Assembly (NCBI GenBank): GCA_031254385.1
Contig: JAIRUO010000023.1
Span: 1-31,669 of the forward strand
DNA length: 31,669 bases
Direction of reading: 5' to 3'
Source of the DNA: Treponema sp.
GTDB taxonomy: Bacteria > Spirochaetota > Spirochaetia > Treponematales > Breznakiellaceae
The first letter of the stretch is position 1; every line of letters starts with the position of its first letter. The notes below the pieces were generated by a model. That model did no database searches and was not told where the DNA came from. It worked only from the letters and a program-made list of their open reading frames with translations. Positions 14,493 to 23,172 of the stretch are shown here, piece by piece. A program made the position numbers and the translations under genes.

Positions 14493-17054
14493 ATGAAAAA
14501 AATAACTTCACTTAAAACAATCATTTTTTTGGCTCTGCTGGGCATAATCCTGGTAATCGCAGGATGCCTAAGTTCCGGCTCTGGCCGGGCGCTTACTGCC
14601 ATGGAGACTCTTATTCAAACCGCAGAAAGGCATAAGGCCAACCAATATTTTACGGTGCAGATAAGCGCAACGGGGAATGGCTCGGACGTGGCGGATTTGA
14701 GCAGGCTCTGGGTAAGTGCTGCTGAAATGAACGCTTTTAACGCTGCAATTAACGAAGCAAAACAGGCAAGGGGCAATAGCGTTGACCAGGCTTATGCCAA
14801 TTTACAGCAGGCCATACTGACATTCAACGCGGCAAAGAAGGCAGACGGTTCTGACCCGTATTTCCGTGGCGATCCCGGTCCCGGCCTTCAGCGGCTTACT
14901 GTCTACGAATTTGATTTTAGATTCGGGCTAGACGGGTTTACGCTGGACAGAACCAATGACGGGCGTATTCTTAACGCGAATAACCCTGACGCGCCTACTA
15001 ATGGCATATTCACCATCACGTATGTTGCGCCTAACGCAAACCCTTTTAATGAAGGGGGTGGCCTTTTAAGGCTTAACTCTAGCTATAACCCGGCTCTGTC
15101 TGGAAGGACTTTTGGCGGCATTGGGTTGAAGAGTGTCTTTACTCAAAACGGCGCTCCAGCCACTGTGGAAGTCGTGAACTCTGAAACCTGGGTTGTATTT
15201 GACCTTTATTACCCTGCCAATGCCAGGGGAATATATATGAGGTTTGAAGTCTGGTCAACCAGTTCTGGCGGTGCTGGTTCTCAGGCTGGGAACGGTTCCA
15301 ACGGCGGGACCAAAACTCAAGCCTACATCAGAACAGATAATCTCTTTCCCAACGGTGGCCTTAATATGGAAGTTGCGGCAGATATAAACGGAGAAGCCTG
15401 GCACAAGACTACCATTACCGTGGCAACGCCGTCCATAAGCCAGGATTCAGGCCGCAGTTGGGAAGATCTGCGTATCGATCTTCACACGGAAACCGGCGCT
15501 GTACTTGACAACGATATACTCTACATCGGCAATGTCAGAATATTGCAATTAGATCCGACGGGAACGCCTATCCCAGACGAAGTGAATGTAAAACTGTTTA
15601 GCGAAGTCGCTCCCCTTAGAGGCAGATATAATGCCCAGACCGGTCATTTCCTTATGGGAACTCTGGGAGGAAATTTCAGCGCAACCGGTATACAGGGCTA
15701 TCATTACGATATTTTTACTGACGGCAACAATCTTAAAGCCGAATCTGTACATCCACGGGCCCCGGCCTGGCTCATTAACGCGTTTAATGGGCTGACTGGT
15801 CACCCAGAGTTCAATTTTGCCGGAACTGCGCCTACTACGGTTTTTGGCGGCGATGCTCCAGAGTACACCCTTCCGACTGCTTATTATCAGAGCATTAGGG
15901 ACCAGGGATACCAAGCCCACGGCCATGTTCTTGCCTGGTACAACCAAGCCCCGGTCTGGATGAGGCAGATAGTCCCGGAGAACATTGATTCCTTGCAATG
16001 GAGCGCAGACGGCCAGTTTTACGCCTACGGCAACAGCGCGACAGGGCCTTATGTCACAGTGAACAAGGAGTTGGCCAGAAGGGTTCAGTTTAACCATATC
16101 ATGTACGAATTAAGGCATTTTTATTCGACAGAGGCACAGTACGGGTCCAGCCCCGGACGCGGGATTATTCCTTTCCACTCTTTCGACGTAATTAACGAGG
16201 AAATCCACGAAAGCCGCCACAGCACCCTTATTCCGGCTAACGAGAATGAATGGAAAACTGCACTCAAGAATCTTTCCTGGCTCATGGCTATGACAGATAA
16301 CGATAGCGATCCGCGCAGCCATTATATTTATCTGCTTTTTAAGTATGCCCACATAGCCGTACCCAATGCCCAAATGGCGGCAAATTACAAGGCAAACTAC
16401 GCTTCCCTGCCTGAATACATGAAGCTAGACGGCCACGACAATAACGGCAGCATTGATGCTTATATTACGGACAAGCCGCCCATTCTGGTATACAACGACT
16501 ATTCAATCGCAACCTATTCCAAGGCAAGGGTCGCCTACAACATGATCAAGGAGCTAAATACCTTGTGGAAGACCGATCCGCTCTATGACGGTAGAAACCT
16601 TATCGAAGGTATGGGCATCCAGGGCCATGACACAGCCAGCCCGACCCTTGCCAGCGACAACCAGCGCGCACTTGCCATGTATGCCAGCCTTATAGACCAG
16701 GGTCTGCTCGATACCATTTCGTATTCCGAACTTGACATCAAGCTTCCCGAATCTGCGCCCGGAGGCGGCGCCCTGGCCCCTGCCGTCCTGAACCAGAAGC
16801 AGGCTGATGTAGTTAGCTATCAGTACGCCCTTCTTTACATGGTTTTTGACAAGTACAGAAACTACATTGACCGGATAACCAACTGGGGGGTTTTTGGAAG
16901 CGGCTGGGGAGACAGCTATGTACCCTTTGACAGCGAACAAAGGGCCAATCAAGCGTATTACGGCATTATGGAAAGCGAAAAATTTATTCTGGGTCATTCA
17001 TATCTGGATTACTACTTTGAGGGGGAATACGAAAAAGTCAGGTATGTGCCGTAA
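14493..17054 (+). CDS. GH10 endo-1,4-beta-xylanase lipoprotein
   Basis: The 853-residue protein has a lipoprotein signal (LVIAGC, acylated C25), a helical segment (about 35-115), a beta-rich, carbohydrate-binding-like domain (about 135-355) and a GH10 barrel (about 365-853). GH10 motifs seen are HGHVLAWYNQAPVW (477-490), DVINEE with acid/base E569, ILVYNDYS, GIQGHD and SYSELDI with nucleophile E746. The barrel is longer than a minimal GH10 domain (about 320 residues), with insertions after both the binding-site His motif and the acid/base. It would sit on the outer surface or in the periplasm and cut the xylan backbone. AGGGG lies a few bases before the ATG. It starts 25 bases after the toxin gene, so it may now be read from the toxin promoter. 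Confidence 0.92.
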   Translation: MKKITSLKTIIFLALLGIILVIAGCLSSGSGRALTAMETLIQTAERHKANQYFTVQISATGNGSDVADLSRLWVSAAEMNAFNAAINEAKQARGNSVDQAYANLQQAILTFNAAKKADGSDPYFRGDPGPGLQRLTVYEFDFRFGLDGFTLDRTNDGRILNANNPDAPTNGIFTITYVAPNANPFNEGGGLLRLNSSYNPALSGRTFGGIGLKSVFTQNGAPATVEVVNSETWVVFDLYYPANARGIYMRFEVWSTSSGGAGSQAGNGSNGGTKTQAYIRTDNLFPNGGLNMEVAADINGEAWHKTTITVATPSISQDSGRSWEDLRIDLHTETGAVLDNDILYIGNVRILQLDPTGTPIPDEVNVKLFSEVAPLRGRYNAQTGHFLMGTLGGNFSATGIQGYHYDIFTDGNNLKAESVHPRAPAWLINAFNGLTGHPEFNFAGTAPTTVFGGDAPEYTLPTAYYQSIRDQGYQAHGHVLAWYNQAPVWMRQIVPENIDSLQWSADGQFYAYGNSATGPYVTVNKELARRVQFNHIMYELRHFYSTEAQYGSSPGRGIIPFHSFDVINEEIHESRHSTLIPANENEWKTALKNLSWLMAMTDNDSDPRSHYIYLLFKYAHIAVPNAQMAANYKANYASLPEYMKLDGHDNNGSIDAYITDKPPILVYNDYSIATYSKARVAYNMIKELNTLWKTDPLYDGRNLIEGMGIQGHDTASPTLASDNQRALAMYASLIDQGLLDTISYSELDIKLPESAPGGGALAPAVLNQKQADVVSYQYALLYMVFDKYRNYIDRITNWGVFGSGWGDSYVPFDSEQRANQAYYGIMESEKFILGHSYLDYYFEGEYEKVRYVP

Positions 17055-17071
17055 TCGGCGCAGCAAAAATT

Positions 17072-17887
17072 TCACTCGTTTTCTATATCGACGCCGCCGT
17101 CTTTCGGGATGCATCGTGACGGTGGAAAGCCACGCAAAGCCCGGAACGACTTGTAAAAGTGAACGACATCGCTAAAACCACAATGCTCTGCGGCATCACG
17201 GACTTTGCAATTTCCGGTTTGCAGCATATTTTCTGCATTCCTAATCCTTATCCGCATGATGTACTGGTGCACGGTCATTCCCGTCTCCTTCTTAAACAGA
17301 TGACCAAAATAAACTTCATCAAGCTGAACCTGGCTGGCAAGTCCTTTTACCGTGAGCCTTTCCGCATAATGCAGGGCGATGGCTTGCGTTGCCTTGTTGA
17401 TACGGTAGTCTCCGGCTTTGGAATCAACATTAAAAATGAGAATTTCCGAAAGGCGGTGCAGAATTAGCATTAGCAGAGCACGGGTCTTTACAGTATAACC
17501 ATCTTGCTGATTTGACCAGCTTATTGTCAGTTCCCTGAACAAGTCGATTAGGTCCTGCCTTAATCCTATATGGCTTACCGGAGGGAAGGATGGAAGACTA
17601 GATTGTGAACCAGAGTACATAGAAGCAAAATTAACTGAAAAACAGTGCATCAGATTCTGAGGGAAGGTAACGGCCTCTTTTTCCATGCCGTCTGTCAGGC
17701 AGAGCAGATCTCCAGGCCCCAGATTGTGGACAGTGCCGTTTATTGTATAACGGGCTTTGCCTTCTATTATATAGGTAATGTCGTTATCATCTACAAAATG
17801 GGGGCGCACCCTCCAGTCCGGGGGGCATTTCCTGAAAACAAGATAAAAAATCTTTGGCACAAAATCATCAAATAGTATTTTTTTCAT
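17072..17887 (-). CDS. AraC-family transcription regulator
   Basis: The 271-residue protein has an N-terminal cupin-like sensing domain (about 20-110, with PHFVDDNDITYIIEGKA and GPGDLLCL). A C-terminal double helix-turn-helix (about 165-262) follows, with LASQVQLDEVYFGHLFKKETG and the second unit VRDAAEHCGFSDVVHFYKSF, as in AraC/XylS proteins. It probably senses a sugar and controls the xylan genes. I start at 17887, where GGAG lies five bases upstream; the longer frame from 17929 has no ribosome-binding site and overlaps hairpins. The gene is convergent with the xylanase (17 bases between stops) and divergent from binding protein 2, so the shared region 17888-18127 likely holds its binding sites. 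Confidence 0.9.
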   Translation of the reverse strand: MKKILFDDFVPKIFYLVFRKCPPDWRVRPHFVDDNDITYIIEGKARYTINGTVHNLGPGDLLCLTDGMEKEAVTFPQNLMHCFSVNFASMYSGSQSSLPSFPPVSHIGLRQDLIDLFRELTISWSNQQDGYTVKTRALLMLILHRLSEILIFNVDSKAGDYRINKATQAIALHYAERLTVKGLASQVQLDEVYFGHLFKKETGMTVHQYIMRIRIRNAENMLQTGNCKVRDAAEHCGFSDVVHFYKSFRALRGFPPSRCIPKDGGVDIENE

Positions 17888-17899
17888 ATACTCCAATGG

Positions 17900-17987
17900 G
17901 CGGCATGGATGCCGCTGTTTCCCCGGCATATGACGAACGCACAGCGTTCGTCCAAGCTGAAAATCCGCAAGGACGCGGATTTTCAGC
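17900..17987. repeat. Three tandem hairpins between the araC-family gene and binding protein 2
   Basis: Stem one: GCGGCAT (17900-17906) with ATGCCGC (17909-17915). Stem two: GACGAACGC (17932-17940) with GCGTTCGTC (17944-17952). Stem three: a perfect 13-pair stem, 17956-17968 with 17975-17987 (GCTGAAAATCCGC and its complement), around a six-base loop. No T-run follows on either strand. The train recalls the one before binding protein 1 at 11670-11784, though the sequences differ. Confidence 0.68.
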
Positions 17988-18004
17988 AGAAATTCTCAAA
18001 TTTT

Positions 18005-18021
18005 ATGTATAGTTTATACAT
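18005..18021. promoter_or_regulatory. ATGTATA palindrome upstream of binding protein 2
   Basis: ATGTATA-GTT-TATACAT is a perfect 7-3-7 inverted repeat about 105 bases before the start of binding protein 2. It could be a binding site for a dimeric regulator or overlap a promoter. The stretch from here to 18127 is AT-rich and otherwise unremarkable. Confidence 0.4.
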
Positions 18022-18127
18022 GATTACATATTTTGTATATTTCTTTCTGTTTATGTCAATGATAAAAATAGACCCTAATGAAAATGACAGCCTTGTTTTA
18101 TACATCAATTTTTACAGGAGGAAACCT

Positions 18128-19708
18128 ATGAAAAGGACAGTTTTATTTTTGGTCATTCTTTTGATGACCACGGCGCTTGTGTTTGCGGCCGGCGCATCGG
18201 CTTCAGGCGCAACTACAGCGAACAGTATTACGGTCGAGGTTTTTGATCGCGGTACTGACGGCGGAAGGACCAATGCGACCAATAATGCCTGGACCGACTG
18301 GATTAAGGAAAAGGTAAGAAGGGATCTTGGTATTGAAGTTACCTTCCAGGCCGTAGGACGCTGGTCAGAGACAACAGATATGCCCAACCTGCTGGCATCA
18401 GGCAGCGCACCGGATCTCTGCTATACCTATAACACCCAAATGATAAGCATGTTTCGAGATTATGGCGGTATTCTGAACCTGACACCATATATCGACAGGC
18501 TGCTGCCGGATATGAAAAGGCTGCTCGGCACAGATCCCGCAATACGGGGCCAGGATTTTATCTACCGCGACCGCGATCCGGTTACAGGCAGAATCTTTTC
18601 TATCCCTTCTTATGTAATTGAAGCACGCGCTTCCCAGAGGAACATCTTTATCCGCAAGGACTGGCTAGACAGGCTTGGCCTCCCCCTTCCCAGAACCACC
18701 CAGGAATTCTATAACGCATTGGTGGCTTTCCGCGACAGAGACCCCGGCAATGTAGGCAGAGCTAATGTGGTCCCCTTTGCTCAGGATTCTGACGCACGTT
18801 GGGGTTTTGCAAGCATAGTCCACGCATTTTTTGATCCTAATCTGAGTGACAGGGATATGTGGATATACAGATTCTCGGATCGTCCAATCTATGTGCCTGG
18901 TTACAAAGAAGGCATGCGCATGATGAACCAGTGGTATAACGAAGGCCTTATTTACCACGATTTCCCCCTAATGACAGTTGCCGACGACTTCTTTAATCTG
19001 CTCAAAACCGGCTTTGTTGGCGCATTCTCAGGAAACTGGGATCTTCCTTGGCGGACGGACTACATGATAGCCGAACAGATGGCTGTAAATGTACGGGGTG
19101 CTGAATTTGTTCCTGTTGACTGTATACAGTCGCCTAACGGCATTACCAGCAAGGACATATCAGACAAACCAGGGCTCAGAATTTTTGTTCCCGCCGCTTC
19201 CTCAGGGAAGGCCGAAGCTGCACTCAGATACCTTAACTGGCTCTGCCTTTATGAGAATTTCCATTTCCTCCAGGTTGGAAATCCAGGGGTAAATCATAAT
19301 ATGGTAAACGGCGTTCCGCAGATCATCGCAGCCACAGGTCCATGGATCCAGAATTCCTCCCAGAATATTGACTTGACCATGCCCATGAACGGCGTTGAGA
19401 TGATGAACTTCGATCTTACCTCAAGGGTGCTTGCTTTAAGTTACGGGAATACCCCCCCAGAAGTTATTGTGAACGCCAATAATATTTCGATCATCAACGG
19501 TCGAGCTCCGGTAGTGTACCAAGCAGCAACCACAAAAGACGGTTTATACAATGCAGTCCTATCAGACAAGGCTGACGATCTTATTGCCCAGGCAGTTACG
19601 GCGCGACCCGCTGACTTTGACCGCATCTGGGACGCTGGCATAAGAGACTGGCTGCAATCAGGCGCTCAGGAAGTCATGGACGAAAGAGCCGCTCTCTGGC
19701 CCAGGTAA
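18128..19708 (+). CDS. Sugar-binding protein 2 of the xylan locus, paralogue of binding protein 1
   Basis: The 526-residue secreted protein has a signal peptide ending TTALVFA before AGAS, the same junction as binding protein 1, and the two align over their whole length (shared FDRGTDGGR, VGRWSETTD, APDLCYTY, HNMVNGVPQ, AATGPWIQNS, LTMPMNGVE). It should bind a related oligosaccharide and use the same permeases, since no second pair is present. I start at 18128, where AGGAGG lies six bases upstream; the frame is open further 5' but that part is the leader. A 35-base stretch (19283-19317) is identical to 12973-13007, which points to duplication with recent exchange. A telomere-like repeat follows the stop. 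Confidence 0.92.
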   Translation: MKRTVLFLVILLMTTALVFAAGASASGATTANSITVEVFDRGTDGGRTNATNNAWTDWIKEKVRRDLGIEVTFQAVGRWSETTDMPNLLASGSAPDLCYTYNTQMISMFRDYGGILNLTPYIDRLLPDMKRLLGTDPAIRGQDFIYRDRDPVTGRIFSIPSYVIEARASQRNIFIRKDWLDRLGLPLPRTTQEFYNALVAFRDRDPGNVGRANVVPFAQDSDARWGFASIVHAFFDPNLSDRDMWIYRFSDRPIYVPGYKEGMRMMNQWYNEGLIYHDFPLMTVADDFFNLLKTGFVGAFSGNWDLPWRTDYMIAEQMAVNVRGAEFVPVDCIQSPNGITSKDISDKPGLRIFVPAASSGKAEAALRYLNWLCLYENFHFLQVGNPGVNHNMVNGVPQIIAATGPWIQNSSQNIDLTMPMNGVEMMNFDLTSRVLALSYGNTPPEVIVNANNISIINGRAPVVYQAATTKDGLYNAVLSDKADDLIAQAVTARPADFDRIWDAGIRDWLQSGAQEVMDERAALWPR

Positions 19709-19828
19709 GGTTAGGGAATAGGGATTAGGGATTAGGATAGGGAGATTAGTTAGTAAGCATGGCGAGTTGGGAATACTCGCAGACAACTAACAAAAACCCT
19801 AAATCCTAACCCCTAACCCCTAAAACCT
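19709..19828. repeat. Telomere-like inverted-repeat element B
   Basis: The left arm (19709-19748) is built of TTAGGG, ATAGGG and ATTAGG units, including four GGG runs. The right arm (about 19792-19828) is built of CCCTAA and CCTAAC units. Two nested stems lie between: GTTAGT (19749-19754) with ACTAAC (19786-19791), and GCGAGT (19762-19767) with ACTCGC (19775-19780). It begins directly after the stop of binding protein 2 and ends just before the GH2 gene, so it may end or weaken transcription between them. Confidence 0.7.
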
Positions 19829-19841
19829 TCTTCTAAATATC

Positions 19842-22220
19842 ATGAAAGACAGTAACGCGTTGCTTTTTAACCAGGACTGGAAATTTCTGCTAGGAGATCC
19901 CCAGGGCGCAGAAGAAGAAAACTACTGCGACCGCACATGGAAACATATCGATCTGCCCCATGACTGGGTTATTCATCAGCCTTTTGAAAAGGGAGAGGAA
20001 GTAGGATGGACACCGCAGAGTATGCAGGGCTATTTCTTTTGGAAAAATATAGGCTGGTACAGGAAAGAATTTTTTCTTGAAGAAACTTCTGAAAAAGAAA
20101 TATATCTGTATTTTGGCTGCGCATACAGGAATGCGGTTATTTATGTTAATGGGAAAAAGGCCGCCACCCACGCTTATGGTTATACCAGTTTTGAACTTTG
20201 TATAACTCCTTTTGTAAGGCCGGGAAAAAATCTGGTGGCGATACGGCTGGATAACGGGGCGACATTTCCTGACCGCTGGTATTCCGGAGCAGGCCTGTTC
20301 CGCGATCTGTATCTTCGGGTAACGCCTCGGCTTCATTTTACAACCTGGGGTTTGGGAGTAAAGGCGGTTCTTCAAACAGATGGTTCGGCAAAAATAAAAG
20401 TTTCCGCAACCATACACAATACCGCCGTGTGTGGCGGCAATTCAGTTTTGAATCTATTCCTACACGATACAGATAGAAAAGAAATCGCGGCACAAAGAAT
20501 AGTAATAAAATATTCTCCACAATCAGAAACAACTCTAGAACATACTTTTATCATCAGAAATCCAAAACTTTGGAGCGATACTACGCCGTATCTCTATAAA
20601 ATTTCCGCATCAATTGGCGAAGCGACAATGCTTGCGCCAGCAAACGGCAAACCAATCAACGGCAATGGAAAGAACCTAAACAGCCGGGAAACTCATTTTG
20701 GCATCCGCACTGTGGAAATGATTGCCAAAAAAGGGCTTTTTGTTAATGGCAAAAATATAAAACTAAAAGGCGTATGCCTACACCACGACTGCGGAATTTT
20801 AGGCGCTGCTTTTTATAAAGAAGCATGGCGGCGAAGGCTCCTCATTCTAAAAAGCCTGGGCTGCAATGCCATAAGGACAAGCCATAATCCCCAGGCTGAA
20901 GGATTTCTCGATCTCTGTGATGAGCTAGGGTTCTATGTGATAGACGAATGTTTTGATAAGTGGAAATCCCTTGCTTATGAAAATCTTTTTGAGGAAAACT
21001 GGAAGCAAGACCTTAACGATTTTATCCAGAGGGACAGGAACCATCCGTCTATATTTCTTTGGAGCGTTGGTAATGAAGTTGAACACCAAGGCTCGGACGG
21101 CATGGTAAAAATCGGAAAAATGCTCTGCGATTATGTTAGAAGCCTGGACGACCGACCAGTAACCGTTGCGCTTTCGCCTTTCGTTACTGAATTTGAACCC
21201 AGGGATCTGGTTGGAGCCCCGCCCGAAAAGCACGTGGAAATGACAAAGCGGATTGCGGAATTTGTCGATGTGTTGGGCCTAAACTACCACGAGCCCTGGT
21301 ACCCCTATTACACGGCTGCAATAGACAAACCCATAATCGGTACTGAATGTTACGAATACTATTCGGGAAGTTTAATGAATTATGAAGATATTATCCGTAA
21401 AAACCCCTGGCAATATGTGCTGGAAGACGACAATGTGCTTGGGCAGTTTATCTGGGCAGGCATAGATTATTTAGGAGAATGTAACTGGCCTGCCAAGGGC
21501 TGGGCCGGCGCGACTTTGGATATATGCGGTTTCTATAAGGATCAAACCTGGCTTCGCAAGAGTTACTGGTCATCAGAGCCTGTGGTTCATCTGTGTATCT
21601 ATGACAATACCCGACCCAATAATTTTGCCCGAGGCAGATGGAACTTTCCTTATACAGCCTCTCACCTTAACCTAAGCCATCTGGGACGCCGCATTGTGAA
21701 TGCCGCTGTTTACACCAACTGCGACGAAGCTGAACTTTGGATCAACGGCAAAAAAATTGGCCGCAGAAAACCAGCAGACTTTGAAAACAGCATTATCGAA
21801 TGGACTTTTGATTATATGCCTGGCGAACTCAAGGTAATTGGTTACAAGGACGGCAAAGAAGCCGCGATCCACGAAATAAAAACCGCAGGCTGTCCTGCGA
21901 CTATCTGTCTTAAAGCTGACAAGACTGCGCTAAAGACAGGGGATCTGGCGCATATTGAAATAAGTATCACTGATGAGGCCGGCATCCCCTGCCCCGCAGA
22001 AGATATGTTGATAAGCTTTTCTCTTGAAGGGGACGCTGAAATCATGGGATCTTCTTCACCTAACCTGAATAGCGCTTTAGGCTTTGATCTACCCCGTGTT
22101 TATACTTCCAATGGCAAAGCGCTGGCCATTATTAAGGCCGGGGCGGGTGCCGGGCAACTGTGCTTTTCCGCTTTCGGGAAAAATTTAAAGCCTGGGACTC
22201 TGCGGTTTAGCGTGGAGTAG
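19842..22220 (+). CDS. Glycoside hydrolase family 2 (beta-galactosidase-like)
   Basis: The 792-residue protein has the GH2 order: jelly-roll sugar-binding domain (about 8-165, with DLPHDWVIHQPF, GWYRKEF and RWYSGAGLFRDLYL), an immunoglobulin-like domain (about 168-290), a TIM barrel (about 298-600) and C-terminal beta domains including a DUF4982-like part (about 600-690). The acid/base is E412 in SVGNEVE and the nucleophile is E502 in IIGTECYEY. No signal peptide is present, so it acts in the cytoplasm on imported oligosaccharides. GH2 includes beta-galactosidases, glucuronidases and others; which bond it cuts here cannot be read from the sequence, though a xylan side-chain fits the locus. 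The ribosome-binding site is weak. It ends two bases before the stop of a convergent gene. Confidence 0.9.
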   Translation: MKDSNALLFNQDWKFLLGDPQGAEEENYCDRTWKHIDLPHDWVIHQPFEKGEEVGWTPQSMQGYFFWKNIGWYRKEFFLEETSEKEIYLYFGCAYRNAVIYVNGKKAATHAYGYTSFELCITPFVRPGKNLVAIRLDNGATFPDRWYSGAGLFRDLYLRVTPRLHFTTWGLGVKAVLQTDGSAKIKVSATIHNTAVCGGNSVLNLFLHDTDRKEIAAQRIVIKYSPQSETTLEHTFIIRNPKLWSDTTPYLYKISASIGEATMLAPANGKPINGNGKNLNSRETHFGIRTVEMIAKKGLFVNGKNIKLKGVCLHHDCGILGAAFYKEAWRRRLLILKSLGCNAIRTSHNPQAEGFLDLCDELGFYVIDECFDKWKSLAYENLFEENWKQDLNDFIQRDRNHPSIFLWSVGNEVEHQGSDGMVKIGKMLCDYVRSLDDRPVTVALSPFVTEFEPRDLVGAPPEKHVEMTKRIAEFVDVLGLNYHEPWYPYYTAAIDKPIIGTECYEYYSGSLMNYEDIIRKNPWQYVLEDDNVLGQFIWAGIDYLGECNWPAKGWAGATLDICGFYKDQTWLRKSYWSSEPVVHLCIYDNTRPNNFARGRWNFPYTASHLNLSHLGRRIVNAAVYTNCDEAELWINGKKIGRRKPADFENSIIEWTFDYMPGELKVIGYKDGKEAAIHEIKTAGCPATICLKADKTALKTGDLAHIEISITDEAGIPCPAEDMLISFSLEGDAEIMGSSSPNLNSALGFDLPRVYTSNGKALAIIKAGAGAGQLCFSAFGKNLKPGTLRFSVE

Positions 22221-22222
22221 TA

Positions 22223-23134
22223 TTACCACAGCGCTTGCGGATATACTCCTAGAGCCGTAAGCTCACCAAGACGTTTAATTGCGGACTCGCGGTCTTCTTT
22301 GTAGGTAACGCCAAACCATTCGGAATTTGCGTTAAGGTTGCGAATTTTAGTGATGTTATTTTTGATGAACCAGTCGGCGGCTTTGGGAAGGTAACATTCG
22401 CTTTTTAGTTCCTTTCCGGAAGCGGCAATAAACTCAGCAAAATATTTTTTGAAATGGGGAATGATAGTTTCCGGGAAGCCCCAGAAATTCATGGAAACAG
22501 GCGTATCCGCATCAAGGTTGCGTATAGAGCCGTCCGGCGCGGTGTTAAAAATTTTGCCGTCCTTTTTTTCGATGGCTGTCAGCTCGTCAACGGATTTTAG
22601 ATACCCGTCTTCAATTTCGCAGACTCCCCTGGCAACGGTTCCCTGAGGGCTCAAAGTAGGCTCTAGTTTATAGGGTACTATGGCACCGTCTTTTATGTCT
22701 GTGCCGCCAAGGTATTTGCCCATTACGGCAAAGGCTTCCCTGCCGTAAAAGTCATCAGAATTCAATACTGTAAACGGAGCGTCAATTTTGTCTGCCGCAC
22801 AGAGCAGGGCGTGGGCGGTTCCCCAGGGTTTGGTGCGGCCAAGTTTTTTTGCCTCTGCAGAAATATCAGCGGGAATCAGACTGTCCATTTCTTGGAAAGC
22901 CAATTCATATTTAACTTTCCCTTCCATACGGCTCAGAACCAATTCACGAAAATCTTTTTCTATATCATGGCGTATAATAAAGACTATTTTTTCAAAGCCT
23001 CCGCGAAGGGCATCAAAGACCGAATAATCAAGGAGGACTTCACCATTTTTGCCTATCTTTTCCATCTGCTTAAGGCCGCCGTAACGGCTCCCTATTCCTG
23101 CGGCGAGTACAGCTAAAATCGGCCCTTTCATCAT
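22223..23134 (-). CDS. Sugar-nucleotide pyrophosphorylase-like nucleotidyltransferase
   Basis: The 303-residue protein starts with the nucleotide-binding signature LAAGIGSRYGGLKQ (about 9-22) and has a metal-binding NSDDFYG (about residue 125), both typical of NTP-sugar transferases. The closest type I recall is the NTP-transferase group annotated as nucleotidyltransferase or UTP-glucose-1-phosphate uridylyltransferase-like. It would join a sugar 1-phosphate to an NTP in the cytoplasm. It is not obviously linked to its neighbours: the GH2 gene is convergent with two bases between stops, and the unknown gene at 23173 lies 38 bases upstream on the same strand. Two adjacent ATG codons at the start leave a one-residue doubt. 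Confidence 0.82.
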   Translation of the reverse strand: MMKGPILAVLAAGIGSRYGGLKQMEKIGKNGEVLLDYSVFDALRGGFEKIVFIIRHDIEKDFRELVLSRMEGKVKYELAFQEMDSLIPADISAEAKKLGRTKPWGTAHALLCAADKIDAPFTVLNSDDFYGREAFAVMGKYLGGTDIKDGAIVPYKLEPTLSPQGTVARGVCEIEDGYLKSVDELTAIEKKDGKIFNTAPDGSIRNLDADTPVSMNFWGFPETIIPHFKKYFAEFIAASGKELKSECYLPKAADWFIKNNITKIRNLNANSEWFGVTYKEDRESAIKRLGELTALGVYPQALW

Positions 23135-23172
23135 AAACCTCTATAAAGTACTGCCGTATACAGCACTGTAAA

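Noticed and set aside
15549..16097. Antisense frame (182 residues) opposite the xylanase
   Set aside because: It lies wholly inside a well-supported GH10 gene and looks like a by-product of its codon use.
17909..18127. N-terminal extension of binding protein 2 in the same frame
   Set aside because: The signal peptide begins at 18128 after AGGAGG; the upstream part crosses hairpins and is leader.
19709..19828. CRISPR array
   Set aside because: Units are six to seven bases, variable and form one large hairpin; there are no regular spacers and no cas genes.
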